Shown: in pieces, positions 25,534-32,638 of the stretch
How positions within the stretch are numbered: position 1 is the first letter of the stretch
How the letters are laid out: each line of letters opens with the position of its first letter
Source of the DNA: an uncultured bacterium
Lineage (GTDB): Bacteria; Planctomycetota; UBA8742; UBA2392
Direction: 5' to 3'
Length of the DNA stretch: 64,000 nucleotides
NCBI GenBank assembly: GCA_938014885.1
Contig: CALLQI010000022.1
Coordinates: 62,001-126,000 of the forward strand
Program-made: the position numbers and the translations under genes
Notes under the pieces: model-generated
What the model saw: only the letters and a program-made list of their open reading frames with translations
Databases searched by the model: none
What the model was told of the DNA's origin: nothing

Positions 25534-25758
25534 GTGCCCCAGTTGACTGACGAATTCGTGCTGCAGCGCTTCGCCCACCTGTACGAGCAGTTCTTCGACT
25601 CGTTTGAGATGCGCGTTAGCGGCGAAGGCGAACGCTACATCCACGCTGAGCACAGCCACCCGCGTTTCAAGCGTTCGTGGGTACCCGTCAAGTTCTGCGG
25701 TGTCCCTGTGCACTGCGCACCCAGCGAAAAGAAGGCTTCGCTGCGCACCGCCAAGTAG
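25534..25758 (+). CDS. small soluble protein of unknown function
   Basis: A 74-residue basic, His-containing protein (LTDEFVLQRFAHLYEQFFDS, then RYIHAEHSHPRFKRSW) with two cysteines near the C-terminus (KFCGVPVHCAPSEKK) that might bind metal together with the histidines. There is no signal peptide or membrane segment. The start is GTG at 25534, supported by AGGAG at 25523-25527 with a six-base spacer, which makes it a likely real gene despite the lack of a recognised family. It sits between folE and an unrelated membrane protein on the same strand. Confidence 0.6.
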   Translation: MPQLTDEFVLQRFAHLYEQFFDSFEMRVSGEGERYIHAEHSHPRFKRSWVPVKFCGVPVHCAPSEKKASLRTAK

Positions 25759-25820
25759 CCGGCCTCACCTGCCAATCCAATTCATTTCGCCCGGTCTGTT
25801 CGGGCTGGTAGACTTGCGCC

Positions 25821-26957
25821 ATGGGTCGCGCGCCTGAAAAGCCGCCGTCGGGCTCGTCGCTGCGTTCGCGCAAGGGGCGCGTTTCGCTGCTGTTTGCGGG
25901 CACCGTGTTGCTGGCCCTGTTCGCCAGCGGCGCCTACGTACAGGTATCAGGCAAGGGCAAAGGGCTGATTGCGGCCGTGGACCTGAAGTACCGCGAATTC
26001 ATCGAAGGCTTTGTAAACGACCCTGACAATGAGGCCATGCGCGCCGACCTGATCGCCCGCGTCGTTGAGCATTACCGCACCACGCCCAGCAAGAAAAGCC
26101 TGCCCCTGCGCGACGATGACGGCCGCATCATCGGCCGCTTTCGCATCGAAGTCGCCAAGGTGGACCAGCCGCACAAAGACAGCCCCGACGCGGCGCAGCG
26201 GCGCATCTACACCTGCGACCTGACGGGATTTGGCGAACTGTGGCATGAGACCGGCGGGCGCGTGCGCTTCACGGGCAGCGCGTTCGTCACCTACCACGTC
26301 GATTTCAAGGTGGAAGACTGGGCCGCCTACGCCTACTTCGCCTGCGCGTCCATTGAGCGCGCGCGCTTTGAGTGCGAGCACATCGACAACATCCTGGGCC
26401 AGATTTTCAAGGCCGCCGTGCGCAAGGCCGGCACGGCCGCACTGACGGAGTCCCTGCAGCCGGGCTTCACCGTGATCGCTAAGGCCAACGGCGACACCTG
26501 GCTGGCCGCCGGGCAGGTGGGGCCTGAATTCAAACCGCATGTCGGTCCGTTCACGGAAACCGACCGCGAGTACGAAACGATCTGGAATGACACCACACTG
26601 CTGCACGCGGGCTTTCGCGACTACGTGGGCCCGATTGAGCTGTTTGAAGGAAACGAGCTGCGGATCACGATGGAGGCGGAATCGCTCGAGCCCGCCAAAT
26701 CGCTGGGTGTGGACGTGTACATCGTGACGGAAGACGAGTTCCGCAAGTACGAGCAGCACTACCCGAACAAGCTGGCCGGTCTGCAATGGATGCCGCTGGA
26801 AACGCGCATCGATATGCAGAAGCTGAACCTGAACACCGGCGACTATCGTGGCAACGTGTACATCATCATGGACTACACTGGGCTGGGCAGCGGCAAAGAC
26901 CCCGACCAGCGCGCCAACGCCGGGCTGCTGAAGTACTACGTGCGCGTCAAGCGTTAG
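25821..26957 (+). CDS. membrane-anchored protein of unknown function
   Basis: A 378-residue protein. A basic N-terminus (SLRSRKGR) and one membrane helix (VSLLFAGTVLLALFASGAYV) suggest N-in topology with a large extracytoplasmic domain. That domain is mixed alpha/beta, with an amphipathic helix (LKYREFIEGFVNDPDNEAM) and then beta-rich sequence including VRFTGSAFVTYHVDFKVEDW and a C-terminal beta-sandwich-like region (NELRITMEAESLEPAKSLGV ... GNVYIIMDYTGLG). No catalytic motif stands out and I recognise no family. It lies upstream of guaB, separated by a candidate promoter and hairpin. Confidence 0.6.
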   Translation: MGRAPEKPPSGSSLRSRKGRVSLLFAGTVLLALFASGAYVQVSGKGKGLIAAVDLKYREFIEGFVNDPDNEAMRADLIARVVEHYRTTPSKKSLPLRDDDGRIIGRFRIEVAKVDQPHKDSPDAAQRRIYTCDLTGFGELWHETGGRVRFTGSAFVTYHVDFKVEDWAAYAYFACASIERARFECEHIDNILGQIFKAAVRKAGTAALTESLQPGFTVIAKANGDTWLAAGQVGPEFKPHVGPFTETDREYETIWNDTTLLHAGFRDYVGPIELFEGNELRITMEAESLEPAKSLGVDVYIVTEDEFRKYEQHYPNKLAGLQWMPLETRIDMQKLNLNTGDYRGNVYIIMDYTGLGSGKDPDQRANAGLLKYYVRVKR

Positions 26958-26965
26958 CCGCCCGC

Positions 26966-26993
26966 TTGCAACGCGGCCGCGGCTGACTATATC
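26966..26993 (+). promoter_or_regulatory. candidate guaB promoter
   Basis: -35 TTGCAA at 26966-26971, a 16-base spacer and -10 TATATC at 26988-26993. It lies just past the preceding stop codon and would start a leader of about 90 bases before guaB that contains the hairpin at 27025-27054. Confidence 0.5.
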
Positions 26994-27024
26994 TGCATCA
27001 TGGAAGTCGAAAGGACATCCACCC

Positions 27025-27054
27025 GCAGCCCTGCCGGAACACCGGCGGGGCTGC
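27025..27054 (+). terminator. terminator-like hairpin in the guaB leader
   Basis: A 13-base-pair stem, GCAGCCCTGCCGG / CCGGCGGGGCTGC, with one G-T wobble and loop AACA, followed by TTGCGTTT. It lies 68 bases past the previous gene and 34 bases before guaB. Because a good promoter lies upstream of it, it may attenuate guaB instead of simply ending the preceding gene. Confidence 0.55.
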
Positions 27055-27088
27055 TTGCGTTTACGACACAAGCCCGCGAGACACGGAC

Positions 27089-28606
27089 ATGACCAACGCC
27101 AACGGACTTAGCGCCAAAGAACTGTTCGACCGCAGCCCCTACGCGCTGACCTACAACGACTTCATCCTGATGCCCGCGTACATCGACTTCGCGCCGGCCG
27201 ACGTGGACTTGAGCACCAAGCTGACCCGCGAGATCACCCTGCGCCGGCCGCTTGTCAGCAGCCCGATGGACACCGTCACCGAACACCGCATGGCCATCGC
27301 GTTGGCGCTGCAGGGCGGCATCGGGATCATCCATTACAATTGCTCGATCGATGAGCAGGTGGCCCAGATCCGCAAGGTGCGCCGCTTCGAAAACGGCTTC
27401 ATTCTGGACCCGCTGGTGCTGAGCCCGGATCACACCATCGCCGACATCCATCGGATCAAAGAGCACCACGGATTCAGCGGCATCCCGATCACCGAAGACG
27501 GCACGCTGAAAAGCAAGCTGGTCGGCATCGTGACGAACCGCGACATCGACTTCGAAACCGACCGCACCCGCAAGCTGCGCGACGTGATGACGCGCGAACT
27601 GGTGACTGCGCAAAAGGGCATCAGCCTCAATGAAGCCAACGAAATCCTGCGCGAATCCAAAAAGGGCAAGTTGCCCGTTGTGGATCAGCAGGGCCGCCTG
27701 GTCGCCCTTACCAGCCGCCGCGACCTGCGCAAGAACCGCGACTTCCCCGACGCCACCAAAGACGCCGGCAAGCAGTTGATGGTCGGCGCCGCTGTCAGCA
27801 CCAAGAATGAAGACCGTGACCGCACGGCCGCACTGGCCGAGGCCGGGGTCAGCGTGCTGGTGATTGACAGCGCGCAGGGCGACAACGTGTACCAGCACGA
27901 AATGATCCGCTGGATCAAGAAGCACCACCCGGAAATCCAGGTCATCGCGGGCAACGTGGTGACCTCGGCCCAGGTGGACAACCTTGCCAAGTCCGGTGCT
28001 GACGCGCTTCGCATCGGCATGGGACCGGGCAGCATCTGCACCACGCAGGAAGTGATGGCTGTCGGCCGCAGCCAGGGCACGGCGGTGTATCACACGGCCA
28101 AGGCGGCCCGGAAGCACGGCTTGCCGGTGATTGCCGACGGCGGCATCAGCGTGATCGGGCAGATCGTGAAGGCGCTGAGCCTCGGCGCCAGCACGGTGAT
28201 GTGCGGCAGCCTGTTCGCCGGCACCGAAGAGAGCCCCGGCGACTACGTGTACCGCGACGGCGTGAAGCTGAAGGTCTACCGCGGCATGGCCAGCCTTGAT
28301 GCGATGAAGGCCGGCGGCGGCAAACGCTATTTCACGGAAAGCAAGGACATCAAGGTCGCGCAGGGCGTCAGCGGCTACGTGCAGGACCGCGGCAGCATGT
28401 TCGACATGGTGGCCTACCTGAGCCAGGGCCTGAGGCTGGCATTCCAGGACCTCGGAACCCGCAGCGTGAAGCAGCTTCACGAACGGCTGGAAAGCGGCGA
28501 GCTGCGCTTTGAGCTGCGAAGCCCAAGCGCCCAGCGCGAAGGCGGCGTGCACGACCTGTACAGCTACACGCAGCCCGACGCGTTCAGCAGCAGTCGCAAT
28601 TCGTAA
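27089..28606 (+). CDS. guaB: IMP dehydrogenase, eukaryote-like type
   Basis: A 505-residue cytosolic enzyme that oxidises IMP to XMP, the committed step of GTP synthesis. It is a TIM barrel with an inserted CBS pair (residues about 110-225: HTIADIHRIKEHHGFSGIPI, KKGKLPVVDQQGRLVALTSR). The catalytic loop is GMGPGSICTTQEVMAVGR with Cys317; the monovalent-cation and flap regions include VYRGMASLDAM and KRYFTES. Unusually, the C-terminal half matches animal and yeast enzymes (KVAQGVSGYVQDRGSM, SAQREGGVHDLYSY) better than the E. coli type, which reads VPEGIEGRV and ends differently. All catalytic residues are present. Confidence 0.97.
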   Translation: MTNANGLSAKELFDRSPYALTYNDFILMPAYIDFAPADVDLSTKLTREITLRRPLVSSPMDTVTEHRMAIALALQGGIGIIHYNCSIDEQVAQIRKVRRFENGFILDPLVLSPDHTIADIHRIKEHHGFSGIPITEDGTLKSKLVGIVTNRDIDFETDRTRKLRDVMTRELVTAQKGISLNEANEILRESKKGKLPVVDQQGRLVALTSRRDLRKNRDFPDATKDAGKQLMVGAAVSTKNEDRDRTAALAEAGVSVLVIDSAQGDNVYQHEMIRWIKKHHPEIQVIAGNVVTSAQVDNLAKSGADALRIGMGPGSICTTQEVMAVGRSQGTAVYHTAKAARKHGLPVIADGGISVIGQIVKALSLGASTVMCGSLFAGTEESPGDYVYRDGVKLKVYRGMASLDAMKAGGGKRYFTESKDIKVAQGVSGYVQDRGSMFDMVAYLSQGLRLAFQDLGTRSVKQLHERLESGELRFELRSPSAQREGGVHDLYSYTQPDAFSSSRNS

Positions 28607-28608
28607 CG

Positions 28609-29286
28609 CTATTCGTCGTCGGACACGCCTAGCAGCGCGGTTGCCTGCGCCCGGAACTCTTCGGCACCGCCATGGGCCGGATGGCGCAGCGCACCCGCCA
28701 CAGACACAGCTTTGCCGTTGACGCGCAAGGCTTGCAGGGCTTCGGCGGCGACTTTGCCTACGGGCACGTACGTCGCGTTGGGGTACAGGCGTGCGGCCAG
28801 GAACTCGAGCACCTCAAGGCCATAGCGCAGAGTCTCGGCGTCCGGGTCGGCGTTGCTCAGGGGCTCGCCGGGCCGGTGCGGGTGCCACGGCACGGCGTTC
28901 CAGCAAATCACGTCGGTGCGCGAGCCCAGCACGTCCATCACGACACCGGCGGTGGCCTCACGCATTTCGCGGTCGCGTCGCGAAGTGCGGTCGAAGCTCG
29001 AGCCGGGGAAGCAAAGGCGATGCTCGTCAGTGAACGGCACGCCGGTAAAGCGCGCACCGCGATAGCCCGGCGCCATCCCCACGAACACAAAGCGCGGCTG
29101 CCGAATCGCCTTCAGGTAGCGCCGCAAGTTCTCACGGCGCTTGGCAGAACCGCCGCGCACATCAAGATCCGGCAAGTCGCGGCCGTAAAGATTGAACACA
29201 TGCTCCGGAAGCTCCGCCCTGCGCAGGCGCGCGATCAGCTTCTCAATACCCTCTTCAAACGGCTTCTGCGGGATTGGTGGTTCCAT
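28609..29286 (-). CDS. uracil-DNA-glycosylase-superfamily protein
   Basis: A 225-residue cytosolic protein with the UDG-superfamily layout. The first motif is FVFVGMAPGYRGARFTGVPF (GMAPG followed by the aromatic and acidic residues of the water-activating loop) and the second is RHPAHGGAEEF, in place of HPSP/HPAY. The central VICWNAVPWHPHRPGEP matches the WNxxP segment of the superfamily. It probably removes uracil or a related damaged base from DNA; the substrate range is uncertain because the motifs match no named family exactly. A separate family 4 enzyme is encoded at 41202-42044. The stop lies two bases from the guaB stop, convergent. Confidence 0.75.
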   Translation of the reverse strand: MEPPIPQKPFEEGIEKLIARLRRAELPEHVFNLYGRDLPDLDVRGGSAKRRENLRRYLKAIRQPRFVFVGMAPGYRGARFTGVPFTDEHRLCFPGSSFDRTSRRDREMREATAGVVMDVLGSRTDVICWNAVPWHPHRPGEPLSNADPDAETLRYGLEVLEFLAARLYPNATYVPVGKVAAEALQALRVNGKAVSVAGALRHPAHGGAEEFRAQATALLGVSDDE

Positions 29287-29410
29287 GGTCGTCCGGCCTT
29301 GTGGCGCGCAAATCTACGGACCACACAAACCCACGCAACGTCCGGCGAGCACCCGCGCAAGCCGCGTCGGCGCCCAGGTTGAATTTTCGCCTACTCTGCA
29401 CACGGCGTAA

Positions 29411-29438
29411 TTGACTCAAAGCCGACAAATTGCATACT
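29411..29438 (+). promoter_or_regulatory. candidate promoter of the repeat-protein gene
   Basis: -35 TTGACT at 29411-29416 (five of six consensus bases), a 16-base spacer and -10 CATACT at 29433-29438. Transcription would start near 29445, about 78 bases before the ATG at 29523. It is one of the clearest sigma-70-type promoters in the window. Confidence 0.55.
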
Positions 29439-29522
29439 TTGCACGCTCAACCGGGGCGAAGAGAGCCCGCCCTGCGTTCCTACCTCACCTCAACTATTCG
29501 AATCGCAAGTTTCAGGAGACAT

Positions 29523-31838
29523 ATGAACCGCATTGCGTTGATGGGGCTGATGATCCTTCTGGCCACGACAATTCACGCTCAAGGGACTACCTCGCTCAGC
29601 GGTTCCACAAATCCTCCGCCCGCAGCCGTTGTGAATGCCGGCGATTCGGACATTCCCGTGTTGGCGTTCCGGCTGATTCGGGTGCAACCCAATCCGCCGC
29701 CGGTCACACTGACGGGTGTGTCCGCCACGATGACCGGGACGGCCACTGCGCTGGACATAGTTCAGTGGAGACTGTTCACAGACAACAATAGCAACGATGC
29801 CTACGACGTCGGCATTGACCAGCCGGTGGGAAGCCCCGCACTGGGCCTGAACCCCGCATTCACCGGATTGAGCATCCCGGTGCTGTCCCCCGCGCAGACG
29901 ACCTTCTTTGTGATGGTGGACCTGTCCGCAGCAGCATCGCCCGGGGCAACGATCAGCTTGCAACTCCTGAACACCGGGATTGCAACCTCGGGAGGCGGCA
30001 AGAATGGCGGCCCGATCAACAGCAGTATCATGACCATCGCCAACGCTTCGGTTGCGGACATCAACGTGCAGCGCAACTCCGTCAGCGTTCCCAGCGGCAG
30101 CAACGACCTTCTGGGGAGTGTGCCGCTTGCGGGCCAAAACATTGACTACCTGATCGAGAACACCGGGGGCGCGAATCTCGCCCTGACCGGCACGCCGGTC
30201 GCTGCCATCGGCAACTTGGCCAATTGCGCGGTGATTGAAACGCAGCCCACGGTGAACGTCCTGGCACCCGCCGGGCAGACCTTGCTTACCCTGACGGTTA
30301 CACCCCAGTCAGCAGCCGGATTCAGTTTCGAAATCACAATCGCCAACAACGACCCGGACTCAAGCGAAAGCCCGTACATCATCATGGTGTCCGGTGTGGG
30401 CTTGTCGCCGACCGCCACGCAAATGGTGATCACCGGCCAGCCGGGCAATGGCACCGGTGGTTCGGCCCTTTCGGCGCAACCCACGGTGGAGGCGAGGACC
30501 AGCGGAGGCACGCTGGACACGGGCTTCACCGGCCTGGTCACCGCAGAAATCGAGTTCGGCACCGGCACGTCGGGCGCCGTGTTGCTTGGCACCGTGGCCG
30601 TGAACGCGGTCGGCGGGATTGCGACATTCACCGACCTGGCCATCGACTTGGTCGGGACCGCTTACCAATTGACGTTCACTTCGGGTTCACTGACGCCCGC
30701 CACTTCCAGCACGTTTGACGTCACGCTGGGCAGCGCGGCTCAGATTGCAGTGACCGGGCAGCCGGGCAACGGCACGGGCGGCCTGCCGCTCTCAACCCAG
30801 CCTGTCGTGCAGGTGCAGGACGCCGGTGGCAACCTGATCGCCACGGACAACACCACCCAGATCACGGCTTCCATCACCAGCGGCACCGGAACTGCGGGTG
30901 CAAACCTGATCGGGACGCTGGCACTGACGGTTGCCAGCGGCACGGTCACTTTCACCGACCTTGCGATCGACCTAGCGGCGACGGGCTACCGCCTCGACTT
31001 CAGCGCAACCGGCCTAACGACCGGTGTCTCCAACCTGTTTGACATTACGGTGGGCCCCGCAGCCATGCTTGCGGTGAGCAGCAACCCGGGCAACGGCACC
31101 GGCGGGCTGCCGCTGTCGTCCCAACCCGTAGTCGAATTGCAGGACGCCGGCGGAAACCTTGTCACGACTGACAGCACCACGCAAGTCACGGCGACCATCA
31201 CAACCGGCACCGGTGGCACTGGCGCTTCGCTGCTGGGCACCGCGACAGTTACTGCGGCGTCGGGGGTAGTTACGTTCACTGACCTGGCGATCGACCTAGC
31301 CGCCACCGCATACTCGCTGGACTTCGATACCACGGGCCTTGCTGGCGCAACTTCGGCCACGTTCGACATCACCGTCGGCGCGGCCTACCAGATTGTGATA
31401 CTGGTGCAGCCGGGCAGCGGCACGCCGGGCTCGGCGCTGGTTGTTCAGCCGGCGGTCGCGATCCAGGATGCAGGCGGCAACACACTGACCGGCGACAACT
31501 CCAGTCTGGTCACCACGGCCATCGCCACCGGCACCGGCACGTCCGGTGCAGCGCTGATCGGCACTGTTTCAGTAACCGTGAGCGGCGGTGTTGCCACATT
31601 CAGCGGCCTTGGCGTGGACCTCGCGGGTGTCTCCTACCAGCTTGAGTTCACTTCGGGGGCGCTGCCCAGCGTCACTTCAGCGGCGTTCGACGTAACCGCA
31701 GCGCCTTCATCGTCGGGCGGCGGCAAGGGCAAGAAGGACGACGAAGGCTGCAGCACCGGCGAAAACAACTCGTGGCTGCTTCTGGCCTTACTGGCAGCCT
31801 TGGCCATGGTTGTGGCCGCGCGAACACGCTACGCGTAG
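29523..31838 (+). CDS. surface protein with Ig-like repeats and C-terminal sorting signal
   Basis: A 771-residue exported protein. Signal peptide: MNRIALMGLMILLATTIHAQ, with AGGAG before the ATG. Residues about 175-300 look like an ASPM/SPD-2/Hydin-type beta domain (LIENTGGANLALTGTPVAAI). Four tandem repeats of about 105 residues follow, each opening with (I/V)xxxPGNGTGG-type sequence and containing TFTDLAIDL. The C-terminus has Gly/Lys/Asp-rich sequence, then GCSTGENNS, a hydrophobic helix (WLLLALLAALAMVVA) and basic ARTR. That tripartite tail resembles MYXO-CTERM/PEP-CTERM-type sorting signals that are cut by a dedicated membrane protease. The function is probably structural or adhesive at the surface. 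Confidence 0.85.
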   Translation: MNRIALMGLMILLATTIHAQGTTSLSGSTNPPPAAVVNAGDSDIPVLAFRLIRVQPNPPPVTLTGVSATMTGTATALDIVQWRLFTDNNSNDAYDVGIDQPVGSPALGLNPAFTGLSIPVLSPAQTTFFVMVDLSAAASPGATISLQLLNTGIATSGGGKNGGPINSSIMTIANASVADINVQRNSVSVPSGSNDLLGSVPLAGQNIDYLIENTGGANLALTGTPVAAIGNLANCAVIETQPTVNVLAPAGQTLLTLTVTPQSAAGFSFEITIANNDPDSSESPYIIMVSGVGLSPTATQMVITGQPGNGTGGSALSAQPTVEARTSGGTLDTGFTGLVTAEIEFGTGTSGAVLLGTVAVNAVGGIATFTDLAIDLVGTAYQLTFTSGSLTPATSSTFDVTLGSAAQIAVTGQPGNGTGGLPLSTQPVVQVQDAGGNLIATDNTTQITASITSGTGTAGANLIGTLALTVASGTVTFTDLAIDLAATGYRLDFSATGLTTGVSNLFDITVGPAAMLAVSSNPGNGTGGLPLSSQPVVELQDAGGNLVTTDSTTQVTATITTGTGGTGASLLGTATVTAASGVVTFTDLAIDLAATAYSLDFDTTGLAGATSATFDITVGAAYQIVILVQPGSGTPGSALVVQPAVAIQDAGGNTLTGDNSSLVTTAIATGTGTSGAALIGTVSVTVSGGVATFSGLGVDLAGVSYQLEFTSGALPSVTSAAFDVTAAPSSSGGGKGKKDDEGCSTGENNSWLLLALLAALAMVVAARTRYA
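30424..31705 (+). repeat. four tandem ~105-codon repeats
   Basis: Four in-frame repeats begin near 30424, 30748, 31069 and 31393. Copies 2 and 3 are most alike (PGNGTGGLPLS, QDAGGNL, TFTDLAIDLAAT); copy 4 has diverged (PGSGTPGSALV, TFSGLGVDLAG). The similarity suggests growth by unequal crossing-over, and copy number may vary between strains. Confidence 0.8.
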
Positions 31839-31868
31839 TACCCAGCGTTGAAAGCACCGGTGCAAAGG

Positions 31869-31890
31869 GCCCCGAGCGTCAGCTCGGGGC
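31869..31890 (+). terminator. intrinsic terminator after the repeat-protein gene
   Basis: A perfect 9-base-pair stem, GCCCCGAGC / GCTCGGGGC, with loop GTCA, 30 bases past the stop. The T-run is weak (TCCCTGCTGT). It also separates this gene from the convergent minus-strand genes. Confidence 0.65.
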
Positions 31891-31935
31891 TCCCTGCTGT
31901 TGGCGACTGTGTGGCCCGAAACCTTTGCTTGCTGG

Positions 31936-32214
31936 CTATTGGCTGGCAGATGGAATCCAGTGTGCGCTCTGCGTTACGTATACACTCTGCTTCTCAGCAT
32001 TCAGCTTGTTCAGGCGTTCAGTCTCCGCCTCAGCTTCAGCCCAGTCTGCGTAGACTTTCAACGCGTTGAAAGCGTGAGGACTTGCGTCTTCGAACCAGGT
32101 GTCGATTCGACACACGACAAACACGTGCTTGTACTTGGCATGGGGCTGCAAGGTTCTTCCTTCGTCGCGAGCAGCATCCAGAATCAGTGAGCAACCAAGC
32201 ACTTTGACAGGCAC
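31936..32214 (-). CDS. small protein of unknown function in lower-GC pocket
   Basis: A 92-residue soluble protein. The second half (FNALKVYADWAEAEAETERL, then NKLNAEKQSVYVTQSAHW) has the look of a family of small cytosolic proteins with a beta strand, an EAEAExxRLN helix and a final aromatic strand, so I think it is real. No function is known to me. The start is GTG at 32214 with GGGAG only four bases upstream, a slightly short spacing. It and its neighbour lie in a stretch of about 52-53 % GC, well below the window, which suggests transfer from elsewhere. Confidence 0.5.
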   Translation of the reverse strand: MPVKVLGCSLILDAARDEGRTLQPHAKYKHVFVVCRIDTWFEDASPHAFNALKVYADWAEAEAETERLNKLNAEKQSVYVTQSAHWIPSASQ

Positions 32215-32258
32215 TCAGCTCCCATGGCTGATTCCCTTCACTTGCTTCGTACCGGACA

Positions 32259-32579
32259 TCACAGTTCCGAAGGCCGGACTTCCAGAGTAGTGCTTCGCCC
32301 TTCCACAAGCATTCGCAGTTCCTCGATAGTAAGCGTACACCAAAACTCTTGTCCGTCATTCCGGTAGTACGAGAAGGTGAACGCGCCCTCTAATGCCTCA
32401 AATCCGCCGCACCACGAGCCCAACTGGAACATATCGTCTGACTCCACTTCAGCCCACTCAGCTTTAGACCTGTTGGAATCCAGTATCTCCCTGGCGATGG
32501 CAAGGAGGTCGTTGTCCACTTGCACTTGGCAATTCTGTGGGTCCATGCGCGGGGTCTCTGCCGTGGCCAGTTTACGCAT
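32259..32579 (-). CDS. small acidic protein of unknown function in lower-GC pocket
   Basis: A 106-residue acidic protein (NSKAEWAEVES-like middle, then GSWCGGFEALEGAFTFSYY and EFWCTLTIEELRMLVEG). The pattern of an aromatic beta region followed by an EEL-type helix is common among small cytosolic or immunity-like proteins. GGAG precedes the ATG with good spacing. It lies 44 bases upstream of the other small gene on the same strand, both downstream of shc. No signal peptide, membrane segment or recognised family. Confidence 0.5.
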   Translation of the reverse strand: MRKLATAETPRMDPQNCQVQVDNDLLAIAREILDSNRSKAEWAEVESDDMFQLGSWCGGFEALEGAFTFSYYRNDGQEFWCTLTIEELRMLVEGRSTTLEVRPSEL

Positions 32580-32638
32580 GGGGCACTCCGACGGCGACTT
32601 TGTAGTTGTGTTCCTTTTGGGGCGTTCTGCCCGCGAGC

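Noticed and set aside
26987..28552. Long open frame antisense to guaB (521 codons)
   Set aside because: guaB is unambiguous here. The antisense translation is His/Ala/Val/Gln-rich low-complexity sequence, as expected when a GC-rich gene is read backwards.
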